A stretch of 64,000 bases of DNA from positions 9,590,516 to 9,654,515 of the forward strand of contig OX328110.1 in assembly GCA_946811185.2 (NCBI GenBank). The letters are read 5' to 3'. The DNA is from Hippopus hippopus. Taxonomy: Eukaryota > Mollusca > Bivalvia > Cardiida > Cardiidae. Below the pieces are notes generated by a model, which was given only the letters and a program-made list of their open reading frames with translations, did no database searches and was not told the origin of the DNA. Made by a program: the position numbers and the translations under genes. This document shows, in pieces, positions 48,605-59,068 of the stretch. Every line of letters begins with the position of its first letter. Position 1 is the first letter of the stretch.

Positions 48605-48815
48605 TTAACCCTTAGCCTACTAAGCGCAACTCAAGGCGCTTTTGCGGTCAGTGTAGATCAAGATCAGACTGCACAGAACGTGCAGTCTGATCTTGGATCT
48701 ACACTGTCCGATGAGGAGATATTTTCCCCAAAAAATAAATTTGAAATTGCATTATTTGCTTTTTTTACGATTGACTGGAAAGTTTCAATTTACTTATCTA
48801 GCAAGCTAAGCGTTA
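48605..48815 (+). mobile_element. Family A MITE
   Basis: TTTAACCCTTAGCCTACTAA ... full hairpin ... TAGCAAGCTAAGCGTTAA. Confidence 0.85.
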
Positions 48816-49042
48816 ATTTGCACATACCGTACGAAATATTTCCGTGGCCATTCGGGACATATGCCGAGCGATGCAGAGGGTAAAAAGTATAATATTAATT
48901 TATGTAAATGATGTTGACCTGGGTCAGGTTAAATGAAGAAGGTAATAACATATCTATTTTACATCGATTGAGAAACACGTTCTTGCAACTTATACTATTC
49001 TCTCTCGATTCTGCTTCCTTGAGGCTACACAAGCATTCGCGC

Positions 49043-49155
49043 CGAATGTGTGGGCCACTGAACGGTCCCAAGGTTGATATCCGCTCCCGGGTATCGAACT
49101 CAGGACCTTTTGGTTGCGAGGCCGACGCTCTACCTCACGACCACGTACACCCCAC
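49043..49155 (-). mobile_element. tRNA-like SINE head
   Basis: On the minus strand: A box GGTAGAGCGTCGGCC and B box GAGTTCGATACCC. No body of family S follows, so possibly a different SINE family. Confidence 0.5.
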
Positions 49156-49164
49156 ACGTCAATT

Positions 49165-49260
49165 CCTAACTGGTTACAAGCATTTTCTCCTCTTCCCAGA
49201 ATGTTTTCGAAAGCCTTCTTATTCCGAAACGTTAGAGTAGGGACTATGTGGTAAAGACTT
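49165..49260 (+). mobile_element. Family H MITE, right half
   Basis: GTTACAAGCATTTTCTCCTC, then GAAAGCCTTCTTATTCC and GTGGTAAAGACTTAA. Confidence 0.55.
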
Positions 49261-49327
49261 AACTTCTGTTTTATTTTTTGTGTAGCATCGCAGTACTAAC
49301 ATTTGTGATTTTATTTTTATCTTTCAG

Positions 49328-49426
49328 GCCTATTGATGGGAGCCGGGGTAGGCGTGTACCCAAATGGCTGGGACAGTACAGAGGTGCAACAAGCCTGTGG
49401 AAATATTTCCAAGTCTTATAGTCTGG
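49328..49426 (+). CDS. LHFPL6: LHFPL6-like protein, exon 2 (residues 136-169)
   Basis: A 99-bp internal exon with a clean acceptor (ATCTTTCAG) and donor (CTGG/GTGAGC). It joins exon 1 in phase 1 and reads GLLMGAGVGVYPNGWDSTEV followed by QQACGNISKSYSLG. This completes transmembrane segment 3 and gives the family's characteristic second extracellular loop motif YPxGWDSxEVxxxCG, with C159 and a potential N-glycosylation site at N161 (NIS). The exon is too short to stand out as an open frame and was found by matching the family motif and splice sites. It is embedded in repeats, with a family H relic just upstream and an F element 150 bp downstream. Confidence 0.9.
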
Positions 49427-49575
49427 GTGAGCTTTGTTGTTGAATGTTATTTACTCGTTAATGACCGACTGCATACAAGATCAGACTGCACGTTTTGTAA
49501 AGTCTTGTCTTAACCCCATTCTACACAATAAAATTTGAGACTCGTCCATATTGAATTAAAAGAGCAAAATTCAAC

Positions 49576-50287
49576 TTTTTGGGCTCACCTAAGCACAAGT
49601 GCTCAAGGTGAGCTTTTGTGATCGTGCTGTGTCCGGCGTCTGTCGTGCTTCGTGCGTCGTGCGATCGTCACAGTTTACTTTATGCAAATCTAAAGGCCAC
49701 ATTTTTAGCTAGATACTCATTCAAGTTGGTCAGAATGTTTGCCTTGATAAAATTTCGGACAAGTTTGAATTTGGATCACGTCAGGTCAAAAAGTAGGTCA
49801 CTTAGCTAAATCTTAGATAAACCTTGTGTGCACCGTTGACGCCACATTTTCAGCCAAATACTCATGAAACTTGGTCAGAATGTTTATATGTATGATATCT
49901 GTAACATGATTGAAGTTTGGTCACGTCAGATCAAAAAGGAGGTCGTTGGGCCAAATCTTGATACTCATGAAACATGGTCAGAATGTTTGTCTTGGTGATA
50001 TCTAGGACAAGTTTCAAGTTGGGTCAGATCGGGTCAAAAAAGTAGGTCACTGGGCCAAATCTTAGAAAAACCTTGTGTGCACCGTAGATGACACATTTCA
50101 GCCTGATACTTATGAAACTTTGTCAGAATGTTTGTCTTGACGATATCTCAGACAAATTAAAAAATAGGTCAAGACAGTAAAAGTAGGTCACTTACACTCA
50201 TGTGTTTAACATTGTCACAACCAGGATTTATCAGTACTAGATGGCATTACTCAGGCGAGCGCTTAGGGGCCAATGACCCTCTTGTTT
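49576..50287 (+). mobile_element. Family F dispersed element, full length, in intron 2
   Basis: Starts GGGCTCACCTAAGCACAAGT and GCTCAAGGTGAGC, then a CGTGCTTCGTGCGTCGTGCG tract. Internal ~100-bp repeats share ACTTGGTCAGAATGTTT and GGTCACTGGGCCAAATCTT. Ends AGGGGCCAATGACCCTCTTG. Confidence 0.75.
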
Positions 50288-50309
50288 AAATGATGGTATT
50301 GGTATTTGA

Positions 50310-50435
50310 ATAGGGAGATGTGGGAAATAAGAATAATTGCCTTTTTCCAGTATTTTCTCCTTTTCCCACAATGTTTTCAAAAGGCTTTTTTTCAGAGTCG
50401 TTAAAAGTCAAGATTGTGTGGTAAAGGGTTGTTAG
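50310..50435 (+). mobile_element. Family H MITE
   Basis: GTGGGAAATAAGAATAATTG, TTTTCCAGTATTTTCTCCTT, and the end TGTGGTAAAGGGTT. Confidence 0.65.
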
Positions 50436-50666
50436 GTGTCTGAAGGTTAGATAATTCTCGGTAATCCAGGTGCGGCTCGTTTATTACTTTCACCGCCTTG
50501 GAATTATCTTATTTAACTCTGTCAGTCGCGGACTGACCTTGGCCGATACTTTTTGTTATAGTTAGGTTTTTCTGCGTGTCAAAAGAATGATAAAGGATAG
50601 GGCACCCTAATGAGATTTTTGTAACATCGCTTTTCTTTGCCGAAAAAATGTGCTGATTCGGCTAAG

Positions 50667-52070
50667 TATGGGATAGAAAACGAGTGCTGTGGTATATGGG
50701 AAATATACACGAGCGTTAGCGAGTGTATATTTCCCATATACCACGGCACGAGATTTTCTATCTCACTTAGACCACGTGACTTTTCGTGCTTTTCATGTAC
50801 ACGTTTATATAAGATAAAAAGCTTGTTCCAAAATGGATTCGTCGTGATTGTTGAAATGAGTTAAAGCACCCGATACAAAAGAGGCAAATATAAGGTACAG
50901 TTTACATCAAAATGCTAAATTATTCATTATGATATTTAATCAAGGTAAATCTCATTGTGGAGTATTAAGATCGAACTAGCAGTTGTCTGCAATATTTTGA
51001 AAACGTTATGCTTCGATTGATGATGGGTGTCAAAGAAAAAAGGGACGTTCATGTGTTTTAAACTTACTCTTTGTCTCTTAGAATTTAACAGAACCATTTT
51101 AGTTCATGTTTTATTACGAAAAACATAGAATGTTGGAGCGAAATATCGCTTATAAATTCGTTTTTTTTTTGTAATTATTTTCAATACGTGAAGTTCGACC
51201 AATTTTGTTAGCAATGTCGAGTCTGCTCATGAATTTTTTTTTTTTTTAAACTTTTGTAAAGCCATGGAACTCAATCCTTAGGCTGCTAAGCGCAACTCAA
51301 GGACCTTTTGCGGATAATGTAGATTCAGATTAGACTGTACAGAACATGCACAGTCTGATCTTGGATCTCAACAGTCTGATGAGATTTTCCCCCAAAAATA
51401 TCTTTGAAATAGCAAATTCTGGGTTTTTACTCTCAGCTGGACAGTTTCTTCTTATTTAACAGGTTAAAAGTTAAACATTACAAAAAACACCCTACACTTG
51501 CGTAGGTGCACTGACCGCCGTGATAAGACCTTAGCTGATAATCATCAAGTGGCGTGAAATTCCAATACGAACAAACTAAAGAACGCAATCGAATTTGTTG
51601 TTATTTCTTAGCTAAAATTAAGATTAACCCTTCTCAGATTAAAGAGAAAAAAATGTTGTACAGGCAATTCCATGTTTTGGAAAGCCGAAATGCGAACATT
51701 AGAGTTTTTTTTTTTGCCTTACTAGAGCCTTATTTTTTCTACTGTCAAAACCACAATCTACTCAAGAGGTTGCTTGATAGATGAGAGCAATACTATTTTA
51801 AGTGTCTGTACATTGTAAAGGCACATAAAATAGTAATGCACTTACCAATCGAAATGCTGTATCGGTTTACTAAATAATATTTCAAAATTGTTTTACCGTG
51901 AAGGGTACATTTTGCCTCGCCTCGATATTGCAAACAAAAGTTGTCGGAATTCACGTGCGGGATATACTAGCATTGTATATCAAGATATACAACTGCGGGA
52001 GTTGTATCTTCGATATATACTTTTGAAATACTGATCGCTGATTGGTCATCTCGCTACATACGTGGTCTAA
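50667..52070. repeat. 1.4-kb duplicated unit, copy 1 (in intron 2)
   Basis: Near-identical to 54778-56179. It starts TATGGGATAGAAAACGAGTG with a long hairpin (TGGTATATGGGAAATATACA... opposed to TGTATATTTCCCATATACCA). It ends after short palindromes (AGATATACAACTGCGGGAGT and TGTATCTTCGATATATAC) at CATACGTGGTCTAA. No transposase frame. Confidence 0.92.
51273..51475 (+). mobile_element. Family A MITE nested in the 1.4-kb unit, copy 1
   Basis: CAATCCTTAGGCTGCTAAGC ... GAACATGCACAGTCTGATC ... TTTAACAGGTTAAAAGTTAA. Confidence 0.8.
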
Positions 52071-52374
52071 GGGTAAGTTATTGTGAACCTAGTTTTTCAA
52101 TATGCTTGGCCTCATATGTAAATGCTTTCAAATTGACCATAGGATAGTATGCTGTTCTATTTGTTGCACTCTCTCCACCTTTTTCAGGTGTCAAAATTAA
52201 CATTGAGTTTAATGGACAAAATCATTAAAATACAGTTTTAAATTATCCGAGTATTTTTTTTTCTCGTGGTTTTTGTCAAATAATCAGATAGGTATAAAGA
52301 AATTTCCCCATAAATTTTTTAGATAGATGATTTTGAGCCAAACGCTAGTCTTTATACCAACCAAATGGACTATA

Positions 52375-52532
52375 TTAAAATTACTTTCTCTAGCAGCGAC
52401 TGACAGTTGGACTGATCGTACAATAACAAATTGTCATCTTCACAATAATATCCATGATTTTAAATGGAATGATTAAAATCTTATTGTGTTTTAACACCCG
52501 TACTGTTTACCTTTGGTCGCTACTGGGCTATA
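52375..52532. mobile_element. Family G element, right half, adjacent to exon 3
   Basis: CTCTAGCAGCGACTGACAGT ... TTGTCATCTTCACAATAATA ... TTTTAACACCCGTACTGTTT ... CTGGGCTA, ending ~45 bp before the exon 3 acceptor. Confidence 0.65.
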
Positions 52533-52578
52533 AAAGACTTCGTCATCTCTTGTGTCACACTCTTGATTTTCTTTGCAG

Positions 52579-52703
52579 GTGACTGTTCTCTGTCCTGGTG
52601 TTTTCACTTGACATCTGTCGGGGTTGGTGTCACACTAATGTGTTCGGTACTAGCATTTCACGCGCCTAAACGGAAACAGATTATTACGGGATACGCATTG
52701 TGA
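52579..52703 (+). CDS. LHFPL6: LHFPL6-like protein, terminal exon 3 (residues 169-209 and stop)
   Basis: Terminal coding exon preceded by a good acceptor (TTTCTTTGCAG) and joining exon 2 in phase 1. It reads GDCSLSWCFHLTSVGVGVTL followed by MCSVLAFHAPKRKQIITGYA and a final L, ending in TGA at 52701-52703. DCSLSW (170-175) is the end of extracellular loop 2, with C171 the probable disulfide partner of C159. Residues 176-197 form transmembrane segment 4, and PKRKQ (198-202) is a short basic cytoplasmic tail. The total coding length is 630 bp (406 + 99 + 125), with no frameshift or internal stop, so the gene looks intact. Confidence 0.9.
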
Positions 52704-53134
52704 GAAACTGACGTCACAAAATTCTTGAAAATTATTGACTCGATATAACCACAACGCAATGGACATGATAAAGGTTCTCCAAGGATAGTTTGGCGAGGAA
52801 AACAGTTGTGAAAAGGGGTTGATGGACTATATATTCTCCTTGGACTGTGATTTCCCTTCTGCGAATTGCAAATTTTGCGACCAGATGTTAGGCACCTTTG
52901 CCCTTCTAAGGAGCTTTACTCTCGTTTGATGTTTGACGATGGCCTAGCGTATAGAACACAAGGACAGCTATACGACAAGACATTTTAAGGCAATGGATGT
53001 GGAAATTCATGGTTACGGGTATTACTGATTGAATTTGTGAGTCAAAGTGTGTACCATAAAGAACAAGAAATATCTTTTTAAAAAAAAAAAGATGGTGTAA
53101 ATTTGCCTACAAGTAGGCCTGTAGTGGCCCTCAG

Positions 53135-53140
53135 AATAAA
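53135..53140 (+). promoter_or_regulatory. Candidate poly(A) signal of the LHFPL6-like gene
   Basis: AATAAA occurs 432 bp after the stop codon and is the first canonical hexamer in the otherwise unremarkable 3' region 52704-53590. A second AATAAA lies at 53340-53345. Which one is used cannot be told from sequence. Confidence 0.4.
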
Positions 53141-53590
53141 CATGTTTATATTTTCTACCGATTACAAATTTCTGTTCATTCATTAGAATATATCAATACC
53201 AAGAAGTAGATCAAAAGCCAGCGAACCTACTTGTAGCTACGCCGAAAATTTTCAGACTCTTTGCGGAAGGGAATCAGAGAATGTCATTGGCAATTTGTGT
53301 GTCGAGAAACGACCGACAACTATAGCCTCATAAATTTGCAATAAATCCTACAGTTATTTCCCGTTGGCAATAGTCTGTAGTTGTATTGAGCATTTATATT
53401 TTTCTCATTCGCTAACCTGTAGAAATAATCGTACCCACTGAAATCATGGCCTCGTATTCACGAATCATTCTAAGTATTGTCATAGATTTCCGAATTCTAA
53501 ATCTAGCTGTCAAATTCAAAGCTAGCCATTTAATTACACGAGACAGAGCGTGTCGGCCAATCGGATGGCTGGCTTCGAAAAATGGTTGGT

Positions 53591-53904
53591 CGATTGATTG
53601 ATAGTATGGGGTCGAACGCCGTTTTCAACTTATTTCAGTTATATCGCGGCGGCCAATACACCTATTGATGCTTTTTTGAGTTTCTCCTACCAGTACTTCG
53701 CACAATATTCTTTCTAGGCCACTTGCTGCTTTCCAACATAATGACCGTCGAAACGATGATCAGCAGGTAGAAAGGAATGTATCCTGTCGCAATTACTACC
53801 ATCAATCCTCGGAAAAAAATTGGCTGAAGCTAAAGTGGGGATTCGAATAAGCGACCCCCTGTTCTTAAGTCCTATATACTACCGACTGCGCTAACGGGGC
53901 TGGA
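53591..53904 (-). mobile_element. tRNA-derived SINE (family S)
   Basis: On the minus strand: AGCCCCGTTAGCGCAGTCGG head, a diverged B box, core GAGGATTGATGGTAGTAATT, a body ending CAATAGGTGTATTGGCCGCC, and tail GTTGAAAACGGCGTTCGAC with (AATC)n. Confidence 0.85.
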
Positions 53905-53984
53905 CTCGAATGGTTGGTGAACACGTGCCCACGGCGACGTGTGCATATTTTATATCCGAAGGTTGTGGGGGGGGGGGAGACAAT

Positions 53985-54640
53985 CTCGGTAGTTCGAAAG
54001 GTAACATATAGGGCGATTGACCAAAGGGTCTTGGGATGGATTCCAAGATTGGCAATATTCTTATCAAGGTTCTTGATAGTAATTGCGACAGGATTAATGA
54101 GAGATAAAAGTGAAATTCAAATTATGTCCCTTGTTAGATAAAAACCAAAGTTAATCAAATTGCAACCCGGTCCATTTGTTTGATTTCCTATGTTTGTATC
54201 CTTGCTTTACTAGGAGATATTGCGATTTTTATTATTTGACTTCTGATGTGTACGTATGGTCTTCATAATATTTGCAAATCGAATTTCACACACTATTATA
54301 TAACTACTGCAATGCATCAAAGAAATCGAATTTTGTGGTTTGATAGATTTTCAAGGAGATATTTAAACCTGAATATTCCCAAATAGTACAAAGGATATCA
54401 AGGATAAATCCAAGTAATACCTTATTCAGGACCTTGTAAGTTGTGAAGAGCTATCAAGGGAAGTAACTTTCTTTTCCCATTTGTCTTTCACCTCTGAAAG
54501 CTATTTGGACGATGCTTATGTCGGAAAGCAGCTGTACGGTTTTGTATAAAAACTAAGAAATTCCTAGAACGCATGGATAAGTAAAATGGTTGCTGTGGTG
54601 TAAAAGAAATAACCCCGAAAATGGCGTTCAACACAAGACA
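53985..54640 (+). mobile_element. Degenerate SINE S in two pieces
   Basis: Head and core relics at 53985-54125 (TTGATAGTAATTGCGACAGG) and body and tail relics at 54478-54640 (GGACGATGCTTATGTCGGAA, GGCGTTCAACAC) are separated by ~350 bp of unrelated AT-rich sequence. Confidence 0.5.
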
Positions 54641-54777
54641 AACAAAAGAGTGCTCCCGTATTGAAATTCATTTTTCGGGTTGTATATCTAGCTAACTGAA
54701 ATTGAAAAAGAAAGGCGTGTGGGCCTGCTTGTATCACGACGGAAAATTGTAGGCTCGTTTTGGAAAAGAAGGATATG

Positions 54778-56179
54778 TATGGGATAGAAAACGAGTGCTG
54801 TGGTATATGGGAAATATACACGAGCGTTAGCGAGTGTATATTTCCCATATACCACGGCACGAGATTTTCTATCTCACTTAGACCACATGACTATTCGTGC
54901 TTTTCATGTACACGTTTATATAAGATAAAAAGCTTGTTCCAAAATGGATTCGTCGTGATTGTTGAAATGAGTTAAAGCACTCGATACAAAAGAGGCAAAT
55001 ATACGGTACAGTTTACATCAAAATGCTAAATTATTCATTATGATATTTAATCAAGGTAAATCTCATAGTGGAGTATTAAGATCGAACTAGCAGTTGTCTG
55101 CAATATTTTGAAAACGTTATGCTTCGATTGATGATGGGTGTCAAAGAAAAAAGGGACGTTCATGTGTTTTAAACTTACTCTTTGTCTCTTAGAATTTAAC
55201 AGAACCATTTTAGTTCATGTTTTATTACGAAAAACATAGAATGTTGGAGCGAAATATCGCTTATAAATTCGTTTTCTTTTTGGTAATTATTTTCAATAAG
55301 TGAAGTTCGACCAATTTTGTTAGCAATGTCGAGTCTGCTCATGAATTTTTTTTTTTAAACTTTTGTAAAGCCATGGAACTCAATCCTTAGGCTGCTAAGC
55401 GCAACTCAAGGACCTTTTGCGGATAATGTAGATTCAGATTAGGCTGTACAGAACATGCACAGTCTGATCTTGGATTTCAACAGTCTGATGAGATTTTTCC
55501 CCCAAAAATATCTTTGAAATAGCAAATTCTGGGTTTTTACTCTCAGCTGGACAGTTTCTTCTTATTTAACAGGTTAAAAATTAAAAATAACAAAAAACAC
55601 CCTACACTTGCGTAGGTGCACTGACCGCCGTGATAAGAACTTAGCTGATAATCATCAAGTGGCGTGAAATTCCAATACGAACAAACTAAAGAACGCAGTC
55701 GAATTTGTTGTTATTTCTTAGCTAAAATTAAGATTAACCCTTCTCAGATTAAAGAGAAAAAAATGTTGTACAGGCAATTCCATGTTTTGGAAAGCCGAAA
55801 TGCGAACATTAGAGTTTTTTTTTTGCCTTACTGGACCCTTATTTTTTCTACTGTCAAAACCACAATCTACTCAAGAGGTTGCTTGATAGATGAGAGCAAT
55901 ACTATTTTAAGTGTCTGTACATTGTAAAGGCACATAAAATAGTAATGCACTTACCAATCGAAATGCTGTATCGGTTTACTAAATAATATTTCAAAATTGT
56001 TTTACCGTGAAGGGTACATTTTGCCTCGCCTCGATATTGCAAACAAAAGTTGTCGGAATTCACGTGCGGGATATACTAGCATTGTATATCAAGATATACA
56101 ACTGCGGGAGTTGTATCTTCGATATATACTTTTGAAATACTGATCGCTGATTGGTCATCTCGCTACATACGTGGTCTAA
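54778..56179. repeat. 1.4-kb duplicated unit, copy 2
   Basis: Matches 50667-52070 at an offset of about 4,111 bp with only scattered differences. Flanking sequence does not match beyond the start TATGGGATAG and the end GTGGTCTAA. Lies 2.1 kb past the LHFPL stop. Confidence 0.92.
55382..55584 (+). mobile_element. Family A MITE nested in the 1.4-kb unit, copy 2
   Basis: Same position, ends and private variants as the nested copy at 51273. Confidence 0.8.
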
Positions 56180-56285
56180 TAAAGTAAGAGATTATTGTGA
56201 TTCTAACCATGTTCATAGTCTTGACATTTATAGGATATCGATCAAAGCATTCACCTTTTTGCTGTCCAGATAATAAACATCTTAA

Positions 56286-56450
56286 GCTCGAGCGTTTCGA
56301 AGGGGATTTTTTCTCGCATAGATCAAGATCAGATCGTACAGAGCGTCTATTCTAATCATCGATCTACACCTCCAGCTTGTTTAGCCCAGCCTCTTGATGA
56401 AAATCTATCTTAGTTTCAGTGGATTATTATTTTAACTTTCAAAAAAAACC
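56286..56450 (+). mobile_element. Family A2 MITE, diverged
   Basis: CGCATAGATCAAGATCAGAT, CAGCTTGTTTAGCCCAGCC, TTAGTTTCAGTGGATT. Confidence 0.5.
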
Positions 56451-56458
56451 AAAAACTG

Positions 56459-56459
56459 A

Positions 56460-56490
<31 letters not shown>

Positions 56491-56690
56491 CCGCTTTCAA
56501 CATTATTTCAGTCATATCACGGAAACAGGCTGCATATTAATATGTGTCCTGGGCACCAGAACTAGGAGTAAGCAATGAAGTGATTTGCCCAAGGATACTC
56601 CACGAAAAACCCGGTGCTTGTAGTGAGGCTCGAACCCTGGACCTCTAGGTTAAGAGTTCTACTCCTTACTATTAAGGCTCTCACAAAAGA
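56459..56690 (-). mobile_element. tRNA-derived SINE with (AATC)n tail
   Basis: On the minus strand a tRNA-like head (B box GGTTCGAGCC) leads to the S-type tail GTGATATGACTGAAATAATG and (AATC)n. The core differs from the other S copies. Confidence 0.65.
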
Positions 56691-56770
56691 GACGGGATAT
56701 TTCATCTCGGTGGGAAAAAATGAAACGGTATTAAAGTGTGTTTATCTTGACATTGTATTTGTAGAAACAA

Positions 56771-57033
56771 TAGAGCCGCCCTTTGGCAAAATGGGGCTTA
56801 ATCCATCTACCTGATGCATTATACGAAGCAAACCGTCACATGATCATAAATCCATAAGGTCCATTTTGTCTCACAACCGACTGAATCATGGGGTAAATTG
56901 GTCCTTGTACTTGCAGAAAATTGACCAATAGCAAAAAGTTTCGACCCAGGTCAGCCTGCCAACTGCACAGGCTGACCTGGAAGATATATTTTGCAGATGT
57001 ATTAAACCCAATCTTCACAGAGCATGGCTCAAA
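56771..57033 (-). mobile_element. Family D MITE next to the 46-bp array
   Basis: AGAGCCGCCCTTTGGCAAAA ... GTCCATTTTGTCTCACAACC ... CAGGTCAGCCTGCCAACTGC ... CACAGAGCATGGCTCAAAT. The array starts ~10 bp later. Confidence 0.8.
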
Positions 57034-57042
57034 TCAATTTTA

Positions 57043-58709
57043 CTCGCCACAGAGAGTCCATGCCATTCCATAACAGAAGGCGTATTCCTTCTCCACAGAG
57101 AGTCCATGCCATTCCATAACAGAAGGCGTATTCCTTCTCCACAGAGAGTCCATGCCATTCCATAACAGAAGGCGTATTCCACCGCCACAGAGAGTCCATG
57201 CCATTCCATAACAGAAGGCGTATTCCTTCTCCACAGAGAGTCCATGCCATTCCATAACAGAAGGCGTATTCCACCGCCACAGAGAGTCCATGCCATTCCA
57301 TAACAGAAGGCGTATTCCTTCTCCACAGAGAGTCCATGCCATTCCATAACAGAAGGCGTATTCCTTCTCCACAGAGAGTCCATGCCATTCCATAACAGAA
57401 GGCGTATTCCTTCTCCACAGAGAGTCCATGCCATTCCATAACAGAAGGCGTATTCCACCGCCACAGAGAGTCCATGCCATTCCATAACAGAAGGCGTATT
57501 CCTTCTCCACAGAGAGTCCATGCCATTCCATAACAGAAGGTGTATTCCTTCTCCACAGAGAGTCCATGCCATTCCATAACAGAAGGTGTATTTCACCGCC
57601 ACAGAGAGTCCATGCCATTCCATAACAGAAGGCGTATTCCACCGCCACAGAGAGTCCATGCCATTCCATAACAGAAGGCGTATTCCTTCTCCACAGAGAG
57701 TCCATGCCATTCCATAACAGAAGGCGTATTCCTTCTCCACAGAGAGTCCATGCCATTCCATAACAGAAGGCGTATTCCTACTCCACAGAGAGTCCATGCC
57801 ATTCCATAACAGAAGGTGTATTTCACCGCCACAGAGAGTCCATGCCATTCCATAACAGAAGGCGTATTCCACCGCCACAGAGAGTCCATGCCATTCCATA
57901 ACAGAAGGCGTATTCCTTCTCCACAGAGAGTCCATGCCATTCCATAACAGAAGGCGTATTCCTTCTCCACAGAGAGTCCATGCCATTCCATAACAGAAGG
58001 CGTATTCCTTCTCCACAGAGAGTCCATGCCATTCCATAACAGAAGGTGTATTCCTTCTCCACAGAGAGTCCATGCCATTCCATAACAGAAGGCGTATTCC
58101 ACCGCCACAGAGAGTCCATGCCATTCCATAACAGAAGGCGTATTTCACCGCCACAGAGAGTCCATGCCATTCCATAACAGAAGGCATATTCCACCGCCAC
58201 AGAGAGTCCATGCCATTCCATAACAGAAGGCGTATTCCTTCTCCACAGAGAGTCCATGCCATTCCATAACAGAAGGCGTATCCCACCGCCACAGAGAGTC
58301 CATGCCATTCCATAACAGAAGGCGTATTCCTTCTCCACAGAGAGTCCATGCCATTCCATAACAGAAGGCGTATTCCTTCTCCACAGAGAGTCCATGCCAT
58401 TCCATAACAGAAGGCGTATTCCTTCTCCACAGAGAGTCCATGCCATTCCATAACAGAAGGTGTATTTCACCGCCACAGAGAGTCCATGCCATTCCATAAC
58501 AGAAGGCGTATTCCTTCTCCACAGAGAGTCCATGCCATTCCATAACAGAAGGTGTATTCCTTCTCCACAGAGAGTCCATGCCATTCCATAACAGAAGGTG
58601 TATTCCACCGCCACAGAGAGTCCATGCCATTCCATAACAGAAGGTGTATTCCTTCTCCACAGAGAGTCCATGCCATTCCATAACAGAAGGCGTATTTCAC
58701 CGCCACAGA
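57043..58709. repeat. 46-bp minisatellite array (~36 copies)
   Basis: Unit ACAGAGAGTCCATGCCATTC, CATAACAGAAGGCGTATTCC and then TTCTCC or ACCGCC. Two main variants (TTCTCC, ACCGCC) plus GGTGTA and TTTC substitutions intermix. The unit lacks stops in all three minus frames, giving overlapping frames of up to 478 codons with a 46-residue period. Coding is unlikely: no codon bias or flanking exon distinguishes a frame. Confidence 0.95.
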
Positions 58710-58735
58710 CGTTTGGTAAGCTCGTTATAACAGTA

Positions 58736-58938
58736 ACCGTTATCCTGCTGAATAAGTTATACGATATGTTCATGTAGATAGTCAAACCCTAATTGTTGCT
58801 ATTTGAAAATTACTTTATGAGGGAGAAATATCTCTTTATCGGACAGTGTAGATCCTAGATCAGACTGCACGTTCTGTGCAGTGTGATCTTGATCTTCACT
58901 GTCCGCTAAAGGTCCTCGAGTCGCTTTTAGCAGGGTTA
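58736..58938 (-). mobile_element. Family A MITE at the right edge of the 46-bp array
   Basis: ACCGTTATCCTGCTGAATAA ... hairpin ... GAGTCGCTTTTAGCAGGGTT. Starts about 25 bp after the last repeat unit. Confidence 0.8.
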
Positions 58939-59068
58939 CAAATAAAATGGCAAACAGATCCAACACAACACTACCAGAAGTCTCACTTGAAGCATGCGTT
59001 GCATACTGTGGCACTAGTGGTGGTCCCAGTGGGTGCAGATTTCATGTGAAAATTGACGTTGACGTAAC

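Larger units (their letters stand above)
36487..49327 (+). other. Intron 1 of the LHFPL6-like gene
   Basis: A 12.8-kb phase-1 intron with GT...AG ends. It begins with a CT-repeat and contains a G element, a 53-bp tandem repeat, many family A/A2 copies in both orientations, two D elements, two SINEs plus a SINE tail, GACA/CCAG and GA tracts, and H relics. No additional coding exon was recognised. Alternative or 5' non-coding exons cannot be excluded. Confidence 0.85.
49427..52578 (+). other. Intron 2 of the LHFPL6-like gene
   Basis: A 3.15-kb phase-1 intron with GTGAGC...TTTGCAG ends. It contains a family F element, an H relic, the first copy of a 1.4-kb duplicated unit (with its own nested family A MITE) and half of a G element that ends about 45 bp before exon 3. 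No coding exon was seen inside it. Confidence 0.85.

Noticed and set aside
51554..51784. 76-codon frame in the 1.4-kb unit as a transposase remnant
   Set aside because: No DDE/DDD, reverse transcriptase or Rep motif is seen. In the second copy the same frame is shifted at a poly-T run.
57015..58785. 478-, 320- and 238-codon minus-strand frames as a repeat protein gene
   Set aside because: All three frames are equally open through the 46-bp unit, none has a supporting unique exon, and no frame is favoured. Kept only as a finding to test.
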